Below, in pieces: positions 38,881 through 52,000 of a stretch of DNA of 64,000 nt. The stretch comes from Azadirachta indica. Taxonomy: Eukaryota; Streptophyta; Magnoliopsida; Sapindales; Meliaceae. The notes under the pieces were generated by a model. That model did not search any database. It worked only from the letters and a program-made list of their open reading frames with translations, and was not told where the DNA came from. The stretch covers positions 19,407,475 to 19,471,474 of the forward strand of contig CM040441.1 in the NCBI GenBank assembly GCA_022749755.1. Direction: 5' to 3'. Position numbers and translations under genes: made by a program. Within the stretch, counting starts at the first letter, position 1; each line of letters opens with the position of its first letter.

Positions 38881-40400
38881 ATGATAAGAATTTTAGGGTC
38901 TTGATTTCACTTAATTCTCCCAATGTTTCTCCTATTTAGTCATTGTTAATGAGTTTTAGTTTAATTAACTAATCATTGGCCAAAACTGACCTCATTACCT
39001 CTCTTCTAAGCATTAAATAAGATCCTACACATAATTAACCAACCCAATATCCCTATCTAGCTTGACTAATTACACATTCATTAAGTTTTGCCTGTATGTA
39101 ATTACCAAGGAATTGATAACCTCTCGATCTATAATATCCTAAATATTAAAATAATTATCTAATTATTGATCTCTTCTCGAACTCATAACAACGTATATTG
39201 TATTTCCCCAAACTAATAAATGATTCAATCTTTCTCAAGCATCAAATCATTAATCAAGAATCAACTAATTTATTATACAACAAATTAGAATCCTTAAGCA
39301 TAGAAGAACACAGGAGAATTGAAATGTAATTTCATTAAGAAAAAGCTAAATAATTAAAACATGGTTCAAATAAAGCCAAATCAAACCTTTAGAAAATAAA
39401 ACTACCTAACATAATCAAACCCATAACAATAATTGTCAAGAAATTCATAAATGTAAACATTTTTTCAAACAATATAACAGTACAAATTTCAAGAGATAGA
39501 GTAAGGAATAGAAAGAAAAACTGGGATTAAAAGATGCTCCAAGACTCCAAATCTTTAAGAATTCACTAAGAAAAATCTTCAAGGAAGTGTAATCTTTAAG
39601 TCTTTCACCCTCTAGTGATTTCAGCCTCTCTCCATTTTCTTCTTGATTATGTATTTTTCCACCCCTCTCTACTTTTGGAAATGGTTGCTCATGAAGAATA
39701 AGATGAAACCCTCTAAATCTGGTAAAATCTTATAATCCATTATTATCCAAGGGCAAGAAATGACACTTAAACGTCTTTCAGCTCTCAGTGTGGCATAAGA
39801 GCGCAAGTAGGTGGCGTGGCTGTGTCATACTTATTGCCTCGTGAGATTATGATGGCTTGGGGTAGTGTGACTGTGTGTTTGAGCGGTGTGGTCACACCAC
39901 ACTTGTTGACAAGTAGCATGTTTAGAGTTTTGGGTGGTGAGGCCATGCCAAGGTTGTTGACTCTGGATGATTTCCACCCCTCTTTGTTATGCTTTTTTCA
40001 CCTCCCTTGACCAAATTTGTATCAAATTCTCCTCAAGTCTATTTTTCCTGCTTCCTCACATAAAAACGTATAAATTATCAAATAACACTTGAACTTAAGG
40101 ATTTTCACAAATATTTATTCTTAAAAATAGTTAATTCATGAGTAAAATACTCACTTGTTAAGGAAAACATGAATGCTTGAATTTCATCATCAAATTTAAT
40201 CTCTACAAAACTTAGTTGAGTTAAAATTATATTGATTTTGTTTCGATGATCCACAACCCAAATAATGGCCTCATCAAATGCACTTTATTTGAGGTAGATG
40301 GCTTCTCATACAAGTTGGATAGAGTTGCTATAATTAAGGCCTGTAATGTCTTCTTTTTTGTTATATGTGACATTATGGGATAATATTAATGGGGTTTAAC
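38881..40400 (-). mobile_element. Possible Ty3/gypsy LTR, degraded
   Basis: Non-coding, AT-rich on both sides of a GC-richer block (about 39780-39990) with GTGGCGTGGCTGTGTC and GTGTGGTCACACCACAC, which resembles the GTG/CAC-rich block of some plant gypsy LTRs read on the minus strand. The layout is similar to the 25.2-26.5 kb segment. No exact ends were found and the family is uncertain. Confidence 0.3.
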
Positions 40401-41389
40401 ACTTGGTGCTTATCTATCAAGGAGAACTCACTCTTCATCATTCTTGTCATTTGGTTTCTTTCATAAAGAGCTGGGTATAGATTTTTCTAGCAAAAACAAC
40501 TTTCAACCTACATCTTCTAGAAATATCCAAAATTTGAACTATTAAATTCAATTTTTCTTCACATTTTCTACAACCATTGCTTCCATTTGAATTTGGTTAT
40601 TGATCATTTGCAAGTCACTATTCTTGCAAATATTGACTTTACAAGAACAATGATTTCTGACAAAATTATTACCTCAACAAAAGTTTTAATATTAGTTGTT
40701 GTAAAATTAATTCCCACTGGATTTAAGGATGCAAAAATAAACAAAATGAAATAGATAATATTTACATGGTTTACTCAACTTTCGCTGATTCTATGGGCGG
40801 GCTATAAATAGTTTATTATGAACTGTTAACTTTATAAGTATATATGTTAGAATAAAAAAAACTCATTATTTAGAAAAACTAAACATATAGAATTTTCTTT
40901 CTTAACTCTCAAAAAAAGAATTATTCTCTTTACACTGTACTTTGCGTCTTGTATATAAAATGATAGTAAGATAGAATATTTATAATAAAATAATAAAATA
41001 CTATTTTATCTCTATTTTTAATAATCAACCACTAATTACTACCAATTTTATTAATAATTTATTAATAAACTAACAACTACTAATAATTCAAATAATAATT
41101 TACTAGCTAATCAATAATATAAGTAATTTTAACTAAGTCAATTTTTCCTTTGCATATTTTAAATCAAATATTCTCTAATATATATAGATTTGTTTTTTTC
41201 AAAATGAGGAGTGAACCGAATCGCATCGACCGGACCGGTCAGTTCAATTTCCGATTCAGAAGCTCGCCTACTTTCTTGGACTCGGGTTCGGGCCTCTCCT
41301 TCCGACATACCATCAATGTAAAAAAAAGTTAAGTATTTTTATTTGCAAAGCAAACACGCTGAGTTTGAGTTGATTAAGGAACAAGAGCT
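40401..41389. other. Spacer and promoter side of PAM16
   Basis: AT-rich until about 41200, then a GC-richer block (41205-41320) with CGACCGGACCGGTCAG, a near-palindrome. No TATA box could be fixed with confidence. The block may be promoter DNA or a small repeat; it has no convincing open frame. Confidence 0.4.
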
Positions 41390-41500
41390 CCTTTTCCCTC
41401 GCAAAGCCCTAGATTCTTCCCGTCTCTTTTATCCACAATCCAATTCATTCTGAAGACTACCTTTTTTTTTTGGTTAATATCGTCTAATCTTCAGCTGTAA

Positions 41501-44500
41501 ATGGTATGTGTTCAATCTCTTCTATTACCTCTTCTTACGAATTTTATGATCATTATTAGTTTTAATACTATTGTAATGCTTATGAGATTTCAAACAATTA
41601 CTGGGGACTTGGGTTTGCAATTTATTACAAATTATTTGTAGGTGGCTTTCAGATCATTGCTTCTTTTTTTGAGCCTCTAATAGAATTAAATCATATATAT
41701 TGGGTTTGTTGGCGATTTGGGAGTTTGAGACTGTGTAATAGAAATAACAACAGATGATTGAAAGTTCAATCTAACCCATATAAAGATTCTGAATCTTTTG
41801 CTTTATCATGTTGCTTTGGTGTTGTTATTGGACCGTGTTGCTTTGAAATGACCCAGAAGAGTAACGATATGCTTACATTTTTGCTATTATGTTTTGGTGC
41901 TTCATGATTTGTTGAACAAAATTTATATGATTTTCTTATCTGTGCATCTATTTTTCAGGCTGCAAAGATTCTTGCTAACTTAATAGTTATGGGTTCTGGC
42001 ATGTTGGCTAGGGCTGTCGTTCAGGCATATCGTCAAGCACTTGCAAGTAAGTATTTTCCTTGCTTTCTTATTATTTTATGTTTTGGCATTTTATGTTTAG
42101 AGATGTTTGCACTTGTAATTTCTCAAACAAGATTCTTGTTAAATCTTTCTTCTTTTGTATTTCTTTAATACAAGCCCCGTTCTGTTTGAAGAATATAACT
42201 GCCATTGCAGTCATAGTATTTCAAGGTCATTTGAAGGAAGACTCAGTTCATTTCTATTTTTAGGCAATAGAATGATGGATTAATAAATATCATTAGCATG
42301 CAGTAGGTTGTTGCTGCATAGTGTTGACGGCATCCATGGGTGAGAGATGCTTTAGTTTCAAGATCTTCTAGGTGTGACGGGGGTGATTTATATGAGAAAA
42401 GATTGCAATATAGCACCCAGGAGAAAGAGCTTTTTAATACTGTTCCATTTTGGATAATAGACATGATAAATGACGAAGAAGGTAATAGTAGTCTGTTTCT
42501 CTTGACCTTGTGGATTTTTGGGATATATAGGTCAAAGCAGCTCTAGATCTAAAGGAAGTGAGTTGCAATTGTCCTCTATAAGTTTCATTTCAGCTTCTTT
42601 TTAAGGGATAAAAGATGGTCAGGTGCCAAGGTTCTGGACGTCCATAATATTGTTTCGTCCAGATCCTAAAACTTGGAGATATCTAATGAAGAAAAGATTG
42701 TAGTCAGTGATGGATGTTTACAGCAACAATATAGCAAAGTTGATTAATATTGTTTGCCTATTACACATAAAATGCAAATGATAGCTTACAACTTTATAGT
42801 GTTTTACTAGTGTGTATTGTTAAGTACGCGAGAGATACCATTTCGTATTAGTTGAAATATTTTGTTACATTGTAGTGTATGAAACATTTGGGTATTTACA
42901 TGTTTAATTAATTTAATAGAACATAGAGATTTCGGGGCTGTTGTCATCCACCTTCCTGAGATTTGGACTCACATCAATCAGACCTGTCTGGTTTAGAAAA
43001 TCATTGAAACACAAAATGTTCATGGATTAGAAATAGGACAGATTTATTTGTATCGATCAATTTACACAGTAAATGACTCCTGTAAACTTAGGAAAAATAT
43101 TGAAATGGTAGGATACAACATTATAAAATAAAATAATAAGACAAGAAAATTTATAAGAATGCAAATAAAAATTTATTTTACTTCTTTTCTTACCTTTTCT
43201 TTGTAACCAGATAGGAAAATTTTCTATCTGTAAGTTTTCTTATTTTTATTTTTATACAAAATACTTGGCTTTAATGAAAAGATTTAAACAGCAAGTTACT
43301 TTGAGATAATAAGAAATTTAATAAAAAATGGTTTCCTTTTAGGATGTGATTTGAATTTGATTTTACGCTTGTGTTAGTTAACAATAGATTGATCATTTTT
43401 CTTTAATCTCTATCTCCATTTCACCAGTATTATAATTTTCTCTCATTGTAAGATTTTGTGATCCAAAATAAGTTGAGAAACAAAATCATTTTGCTTGCAG
43501 TTTTCCATGATCCATTCAAGATCAAAAGTCACCAATGCATCAATCACCGACAAAAGCATACTTTTTACTCCCATGGAAGCTCAAAACCAAAACTAAGTCA
43601 AGAAATCAACAATTGGCCAAACCACCCAAAAACCATGGAATTATGAAAGGCCTTTCTGTTCTTGACCAATATGAAATACTAAGATAACCTAGATGAGGCA
43701 TTGTCCCTCATTCGTTAATGACATAGAATTGGCTCGATTGGTTCCACAGGAAAAGCACCAGTCAGCCCTCAGGCTGCTGATCCACATATATCATTGTTGT
43801 TCAACCTTCTGAACTTTCAAATATATTATTGAACTTTCAGATAAATTATAGAGATTTTTTGTGCTTAAGATTTTATGGGTTTTGGAGGATAGTGCAGACG
43901 AGAGGAAATTATTTTGTTTCAAAAGAAAGTTTAAAAAGAAAATGGGGGAAATTTATTTGGACCATATGTGGGTTTTCTCATTGTTTTGTGTTCTCTTGCA
44001 CGGTGAGATGGAGAGAGAAATGTGGGAGAGAAGAAAAGGGGTGAGGGACAAAAGAGGGAAGAGAGAGAAAATGAAATATATTTATTATTTTTAGTTTTCT
44101 TAGATGGTGATAATAACCTTAAACCTGTTAAGTTTGATTGATGGCTGTAGAGTTGAGGCAAGTTATCTAATGGTCTTGAAATTAAACTGGTCTTTCACCG
44201 TTTGATGTTAAGCAAAACCTCAAGGGAGGTGGCAAATAATAGTTTGGGATTCATTCAAGTTAAGAGTAACTCAATTTGTTTTCTTTTAGTTTATATACAA
44301 TTTGTGAATTAAGTAATATAGTTTGTTTAGTGTTTTGCTGGTTCAACAATTTAAAATAATTAATCTCTTTTTCTTTATGAAATTTCAAGCCTGCATACCA
44401 TGCAAAAGCAGTAATTAGTATTGAGATTTATTAATATCTTTTAAGACAAATGAAGAAAATAGATAATATTTGTATGCATTTTTTAGTAATTAATTTGTGT

Positions 44501-46033
44501 TTTACATGCTGTTATGTTTGTGCTTGATGGCTAAGGAAATCTGGTGGCTTTGCATGCTATAAACGAGGTTAATTTGGATGGCTGCAAAATTTCGTTTTCT
44601 TGGAAGTATAATTTTGGAGGCTAACATGGCAGCTTATTTTGTGTTGAGAACTTATGAAAGCTAATAAATAAAGTTTTATTCATGTTTTCTATATTGGACT
44701 TGTGCCTGCAATATACTGCGAGAGAACTAATGGCTAGTTTGGGATTGTTGTAGATTTTAAAGTAATTTGTTTGAAACAATCAGCTTTAAAGAGAATCAAT
44801 TTAATGTTTGGTAAATTTTATTTTTAAAAGGTGTTGTGAATTTTAAAAATTATTTTGACTGTTTGGTAAATTTTATTATTAAAGTATTGTAGTAATGCAA
44901 AGACTAAAATATATATAGTGAAAGTGATAAATGAAAATTAATTAATTTTAGGGTTTTTTTTGTGTGTGTATATATGTAGCAAAAAATATAAAATTTTAAT
45001 TAAATTTTCATAAAATATAAAAGCAAAAAATTATTTTGGTTTTAACTATTTTATTCCTACTTAAAGTTTAATAATTTTTTGATGGTAATTTTGGAGTTTT
45101 GTGATCTTAAACGGGTATATTTGATATTATATATATAAATAAAATTGTTTTTCAAAATCAAAATTTGAAAAGTAACTCATACTTTTTAAAATCTATTGTA
45201 GGATGGGGTGATGTTACCAAAAGAGATTCTAAAAAAATTTCACCAAACACCTAAAATGAGTTTTGACTACTTAAAATTACTTTTGTCTCTTTCGACATCA
45301 ATCCCATTGTCAAACAGGCTCTAAATGTTTTATGCCTTAGAACTAACTTTCTTGTTGAAGAGATTCTTTCTTACGATTTTTTTATTGAAAGATAGTAGCA
45401 AATAATATGGAAATAGAAAATCAAAAAAAGGTAGAATTTCTTTGGTTTGAGTGATTTTCAGCTAGTTTTTAGCTGCTGATTGTAATTGACTATCAGCCAT
45501 AAGAAAACCCAAAAATATGCTCTTGTAAATGGCAATTTGGAAGGTTTTCATTTTCACTCGAAACTCATATGTTATGACATTCATGTTTTGGAGGAATAGC
45601 ACAAGCAACCTAGTGCCGCATATAGTTGTGGCCGATATTGTGGTGGCTTCAGATGTCTATCGATGCTTTGGATAACTGACATATAGTTTTTTGTAGATGC
45701 CTCAAAATCTGGTGTTGCCCAAGAGACACTACAAAATGCTGCTCGTAGAGCAAGCAAAGTGATGACAGAGCAAGAGGCTAGGCAGATTCTTGGTGTATCC
45801 GAGGAAACTGCTTGGGAGGAGATACTGAAGGTGAGTTCTACCAATCTTGTATTTTCTTCACGTAGAAGTCTATAATCTGAATAGGTTTCTAATCTTCTGC
45901 CTCACAGAAATACGAAGTTTTATTTGAGAGGAACGCCAAGAATGGGAGTTTTTACCTGCAGTCAAAGGTTCACAGGGCGAAGGAATGTTTAGAGGACATC
46001 TGTCAAAGCAAAGGGGAGGGTACTCCTGGTTGA
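41501..46033 (+). CDS. PAM16: PAM16/Tim16-like subunit of the mitochondrial import motor (TXR1/MUSE5 type)
   Basis: PAM16 is the J-like partner that anchors and restrains PAM18 at the TIM23 channel, controlling mtHsp70-driven import into the matrix. Plant homologues are TXR1 (thaxtomin resistance) and MUSE5 (immune regulation). Coding exons: 41501-41503 (the ATG alone), 41959-42046, 45697-45830, 45908-46033, giving 116 aa, the family length. The N-terminus (AAKILANLIVMGSGMLARAV) is the hydrophobic targeting/membrane segment. Residues about 50-105 form the J-like domain (MTEQEARQILGVSEE, WEEILKKYEVLFERNAKNGS, FYLQSKVHRAKECLE) with no HPD tripeptide, as expected for a Tim16. The ATG is immediately followed by the donor GTATGT. 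Introns are 455, 3650 and 77 nt. A GATAAATGAAAA string about 35 bp after the stop may serve polyadenylation. The reading frame is intact and I am confident of the call. Confidence 0.95.
44731..45316. mobile_element. hAT-like MITE candidate in the large PAM16 intron
   Basis: Left end GGCTAGTTTGGGATTGTTGT; reverse complement of the right end GAGCCTGTTTGACAATGGGA then TTGATGTCGA. GCTAGTTTG/GCCTGTTTG and GGATTGTTGTAGA/GGATTGATGTCGA align as an imperfect terminal inverted repeat. The flanks AACTAATG (left) and CTAAATGT (right) are a weak 8-bp target duplication. The interior is AT-rich and non-coding. The GCCTGTTTGG-type terminus is common in plant hAT MITEs. Confidence 0.5.
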
Positions 46034-46872
46034 GAGACTGTTGGGGTTTTACTCTTTGCACATATTGTATGATAAATGAAAACCGTATGCGTAATCTTGT
46101 TTCATCTATAGGAGTTCATGTGTTGTTGACCTCTTCGTGAACAACTCATCTTAGTTTAATGAGTTAGTTTAAAATTAGTGGGAAGTAACGGAAAGGTTGC
46201 ACGACTACGATGTTGTATTAAAATTGTGAGTATGAAGAGTGATTAATCTAATTATTATGTTTTTAGAGTGAGTTTTGATTAGCTTTTGGTTTGATATCTA
46301 AATAAATAAATAAAAACTGAGAATTCTAGAAGATTTTAGTTGCACAACCTTGTGGGGGGCTGTCTCACTTCAATTTAACTTGCAAAATTAATATGAATTC
46401 ATAGATCTGAGCATCATTTCAGTGCTGTTTCTTCTTTCTGTTTGAAAACTGCAATTTTTACCACTAGTATCTATTTTTCTTGCTATGTATGACAGGAGTA
46501 AGGCTTCAGTTTGTATTGTGGCATTTTTGCCCTACTTTGAAATCAAAGCTACAAAAGTGTTTAGAGGGATCCATATATTTATTTTTTTTATTAATATTTA
46601 TATATAATATTTTTGTTTAAAAATAGTTATGGCTACTAACTAATATATAAACAAAACTTACAGTATATTTGTATGGAGATGACAATGGAATGAGATTGAT
46701 GTTTGGACACACTAACTGTAATATCACTAATGTCAATGCATGTGTAATATCACTAATGTCACCGCACTTAGGTTTTAAGGGAAATAAATTTTTTCTAGGG
46801 TAAAAGTCTCTTCATTGGAAACCTTTCTTGAATTATTAAGCTTAATGGGAACTATTTCATTGAAGGAGACGA

Positions 46873-46905
<33 letters not shown>

Positions 46906-48971
46906 GATGATGACGATGTTTTGCTTGTCGAATTAAGTACAACTGCGCAGCATTGAATTGACTGGCCATACCATTGAAAAAGTACAATACAAATAGTAAA
47001 TTTAATTATCCAACAATTTATATTATTTTTATTTAGATTTTGTCTTTTTGTTTCTCGTTGCTACTAATTCTAATTCTAGAACGGTGACGTTCCAGAACTT
47101 AAACAATGATGCTTGGTTTCTTTCGTTGTTGCATTTGCCTTTTACTGATTGGAAGAGTGGTCAAAAAGCTTTAGGCAAATATTCCATCTAAATTTTATAT
47201 ATATAAATGGAGTAGGGCCCATCTACTTTTGACGTGTAACAGTTGGTGATGATGATGATGACTTCCCAGCTGTAACCCACCTGCTCCATTGGACTTCAAT
47301 TGTAGTACAGCTTCCATCACTTTCCCCTCCCAATTTTGGTTTCTACACGTTTATCCAAATCACCGTGTGAGTACGATTGAGCATGCATGAAGCCCACTAC
47401 TATATATATGTAATTTTGGAATATACTAAAAAAATTAAAAAAACATTTAAACATGAACCATCATATTTGAAGAAACAAAAAAAGTTTGTGATAATACATT
47501 AATGTACTATATTCCTATTACGTATATTTTATCTGCAAATTAATATAATTTAATTAGTAAAAATTTACTATGAAAGTGCTGCTTAGTATATGCTAGATTA
47601 TTATCTCTAATATTATATTCTCTAATTCTAATTTGAGTGGTTTGTAAAACATTTAATGCTCGCTTCCCTCTAATGCAAAACATTTTTTTCAAAAAAATTT
47701 ACTTTAATATTGTTTGAAAATTTTCGATAATGACACACACACATATATATATAAGAAAATAATCACATAAATCATAAGATTAACGATGAATTTAGTTAGT
47801 AAAATAGAATGGGTAGTAAATAAAATTAAAAATACCCATTGCTACTTTGTAATCATAGTGATATGTCCATATATGAGGTGGAATTTTCTTGACTTCAAAG
47901 TTTTGATTTAAAACCAAATTTTTATCAATTTATACAATGCAAAGATGATCACGTAATGTATCATCATATGTCAAGAAACAATGGATATTTGATAATACAT
48001 CCAAGGTAGGTCAGTAGGTAGGTCCAAACTGCAAATTAATGTAGAATTGACTTTTGTTTTATGACAAGTGAGATGTGGTTTTCATTGCTTTACTTGTTAA
48101 AGAGTTGCATGCATGCTTTTGTAGATACGTATGTAGACGCATTGTTGGCGTTTTAATTTTATATATTTTTTATATTATTTATAAATAATTATATCTAAAT
48201 ATTTTTAACAGCTACTTATAAAAATATAATTTCTATAGTTAAAAATATATAATAATATATATACATAATATAAAAAAAATTTGTAAAAGTTCAGAGCCAT
48301 TCATTTTTCCATGTATATATAATTAATGTTACGGTACACACACTTCTTTTTAACAAATTTTTTGTTATGTGACGCAAAGTTTTCGTAAAATATTTTAAAT
48401 TTTATGTTGTAAAAAAAAAAAATCCAAGTCCATATTTCAAAATATCAAAAAAAAAAAAAGTCAAAAGTATATAAAAGATAAAAGCAAGAATAGGACTAAA
48501 TTTGCGGCGGAACCGGCTTCCTTTATTACTTACAATCGTAATAATCCACAAACCAGTAGAAGGCCCGAACAACAAATGCTCACAGTATATAATTTAATAG
48601 AATCAAACAAGACAATGGGATATACAATCATAATTCAAATTAGATTCAAAACAGAAATCGATGATGATGAATGCAAATTACAACAAGAACAACTTCCAAA
48701 TCCTATCTACTTCTCCAATCGATCTCACTTCCTCATCCTGCTTGCTTTACTTTCCAGTGAAAACCATTGAAAACAAATCCATTTGAGCACAGTAATATGA
48801 GCATGTGTGCAATGGTCACCAAAGAAGCAGAAGCAAATTGCTCTGTGTAATGGGAATTATAGCTATCCAATGCAGTGCCCAGACCCTTATTGAATTGACT
48901 TGGATAGGAAGCTTGAAGTAACTGTATTATCCTCCTGGAGCCTTCCTTTATTGCATATTTAAAACTAAAAC
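46034..48971. other. Spacer between convergent PAM16 and extensin genes
   Basis: Contains both 3'UTRs, a (TTA)n microsatellite at about 46874-46906 followed by TGATGATGACGATG, and a pair of identical 18-bp direct repeats (GTAATATCACTAATGTCA) at about 46718 and 46744. The block 47210-47390 is less AT-rich and has GATGATGATGATGA and an ACACGT word, but no gene was recognised. Confidence 0.45.
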
Positions 48972-49057
48972 CTGCAGTTTGAAATGAGCTAATTTTAGAT
49001 TAGCTATATGACAGTTAACTGGATGTTACTTGAAAAGATAATTGAATGACCACTTAC
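48972..49057 (-). other. Probable 3'UTR intron of the extensin gene
   Basis: On the minus strand, 37 nt after the TAA stop, a consensus donor (ATTCAT/GTAAGTG, 49057) pairs with an acceptor (CAAACTGCAG, 48972), giving an 86-nt AT-rich intron. Tobacco extensin genes are known to carry an intron in the 3'UTR, so position and type fit the family. Confidence 0.65.
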
Positions 49058-49093
49058 ATGAATCTTGATCGTTCTTGACTGAGCTTTCTGAGC

Positions 49094-52000
49094 TTAGTAA
49101 TGAGTGGGAGGTGGTGGAGATGCGTAAATGTAGACCGGTGGTGGAGGTGACTTTACAGGTGGGGGAGGAGATTTGTAGTAGTATGGCGGTGGAGGTGAAT
49201 GGACTGGTGGTGGTGGTGAATGGTAGTAGTAGGGAGGTGGAGGTGAGTGGACTGGTGGGGGTGGTGAATGGTAGTAGTATGGAGGTGGAGGTGATGGTGA
49301 GGGTGGTGGGGGAGATTTGTAGTAGTATGGTGGGGGAGGAGAGAGGACTGGTGGTGGAGGTGATTTGTAATAGTAGGGAGGTAGAGGAGATGGCGACGGA
49401 GGTGGTGGAGATTTGTAGTAGTACGGTGGTGGAGGTGAGTGGACTGGGGGAGGTGGTGAATGGTAATAGTAGGGAGGTGGGGGTGAATGGACAGGGGGTG
49501 GAGGGGATTTGTAATAGTAGGGAGGTGGAGGAGATGGCGATGGAGGTGGTGGAGATTTGTAGTAGTATGGTGGTGGGGGTGAATGGACCGGTGGAGGAGG
49601 TGATTTGTAGTAATACGGCGGAGGAGGTGAGTGGACTGGTGGTGGAGGTGATTTGTAGTAGTAGGGAGGTAGAGGAGATGGCGAGGGTGGTGGTGGAGAT
49701 TTGTAGTAGTATGGTGGTGGAGGAGATGGTGAGGGAGGTGGTGGAGACTTGTAGTAATATGGCGGAGGCGGTGAATGAACTGGTGGTGGAGGTGATTTAT
49801 AGTAATACGGGGGTGGCGGAGAGTAAGTTGGTGGCGGTGGAGACTTGTAGTAGTATGGTGCTGGAGAATGAGTTGGTGGTGGCGGGGACTTATAGTAGTA
49901 GGGTGGAGGAGATTTGTAGTAGTAAGGTGGAGGAGAGTAGACAGGTGGCGGCGGAGACTTATAATAGTACGGTGGAGGAGAGTAGACAGGTGGTGGCGGA
50001 GACTTGTAGTAGTAAGGTGGAGGGGAGTAGACAGGTGGTGGTGGAGACTTGTAATAGTATGGCGATGGTGGTGGTGGAGATTTATAATAGTACGTTGGTG
50101 GTGGGTATTTTTCCGGTGGAGGAGGAGATTTATAGTAATACGGCGGTGTTGGGTATTTTACAGGTGGTGGCGGAGACTTATAGTAATACGGCGGTGGTGG
50201 GTATTTTTCCGGTGGAGGAGGAGATTTATAGTAATACGGCGGTGGTGGGTATTTTACAGGTGGTGGCGGAGACTTGTAGTAGTAAGGAGCAGGAGTAGGC
50301 TCGGGCTTAGGCTTAGGCTCAGGCTTTGGCTTCTCACACTCTTCATAAGGGGTTTTAGGAGCATAAGCAAATGGCTTGGCTCGGAGAACAACTTCATATT
50401 TGGTCTTAGATTTAACCTTAAGCTTGGCTCCTTTGTTGCCCCAGTGGTAGTCAGTGGGAATGTTACATGGTGAGTCTTTAGGGGCCTTGTGGAGCTTGGC
50501 CTTGCAAGCTTCGGCTCCATATTTCCCATACTCAAAGCCTTCTACTGTGATGCTGTATTTTCCATTGTTCTTTGTCTTTCCATAGGCCTTTATCTTCTTG
50601 TCTTCTACCTTGCATGTTACCTCAACTACAGCACCTGTGTTCCATTTGTCAATTAAAACTCACCATCAATTTTCCACAGTCACAAGTCAAATAACTAAAT
50701 CTAAATTTGTCTTGTAATAGTTATAATATTGCATTACCTCTTCACAATTTGTTCATTATATAATTAGTTATTGGATAATTATATTTTAGTCCCTAAACAT
50801 ATACACAATAACAAATTAGATCATAGTTTTCTCAATTATAATATTTAGTCCCTCATCTTTTGTTTCCTTAACAATTTTTTACAATCTAATGTGGACTAAA
50901 ATGTTAAAATGAAGAAAATGATGTTTGAATCTATTATTTTCCTAAATTAGATCATAGTTTTCTCAATTATAATATTTAGTCCCTCATCTTTTGTTTCCTT
51001 AACAATTTTTTACAATCTAATGTGGACTAAAATGTTAAAATGAAGAAAATGATGTTTGAATCTATTATTTTCCTAAAGGTAAGGGATGCAAATATTCTTT
51101 TCCCGACAAATTATATTAATTATTCCTTGACCAGCTCGGTACAGCAATTCGGCATCCTATCTGTTTTCCAATTGACAAACCCATTAATTTAACAGCATAG
51201 CCAGAAAAACAAACACGTGCGAAGAAAAAAAATATTGAATCCGTAGCCTCTAAGCCGTCATCAAATGGAACAATATCAAATCTAGAATAAGGTTAAATTA
51301 TCACAATACCATATCATTTATATTAATAATATTAATTTAAATATAACTAATAGATAATAATTGCCCACTTGATAAACTATTATTATTTATTATGTACTAG
51401 GTCACAATAATTATTGTTATTTTTTTCAAATTAATGCTAGATGATTAGCTTGCATTGAGATACTTAGTTACGGATAATAACATTTTTTTACCCCAAAGAT
51501 TGATAATATAAAAAAATCAAATAATAGTTTGCTTAAAATTAATAATTTACTCCTATCAACTACATATTATAAAAGAGACTAAATGCTAAGACTTAAAATG
51601 TTTATGTCATTATTTATTTTATTCTAAATGTAAAGGACCAAAATGTTATTATCCCTTAGACTTGATGATGGAAGCATGAGTGGGAACTCCGGAAAAAAAA
51701 AAAAAAACGAAAGTAACTACGTGAAAGCTAGCCATAATAATATTAATTAAAGATTAATTAATGAAATTAGTTAGAATTTTCTACAAATATACCTTGAAGA
51801 TGTTTCTTGTCGTGTGACTTCTCTGGATATTTCCAGTCATAGCATCTGTAGCAGTACACTTTTCCGACCACCTTCACTACAAACTTGTGGGGATGGGGGT
51901 GAGGGTGAGGGTGAGGGTGAGGATATGGGGCAGGTGGCGGTGGAGAATGGTAGTAGTACGGTGGTGGAGGAGATTTGTAGTAGTATGGAGATGGTGGTGG

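Noticed and set aside
39816..40010. A 64-codon plus-strand frame
   Set aside because: Falls in the GC-richer block of an LTR-like segment; no domain.
49075..50298. A 407-codon plus-strand open frame
   Set aside because: Antisense shadow of the C-terminal extensin repeats; Val/Glu/Ser low complexity without any domain.
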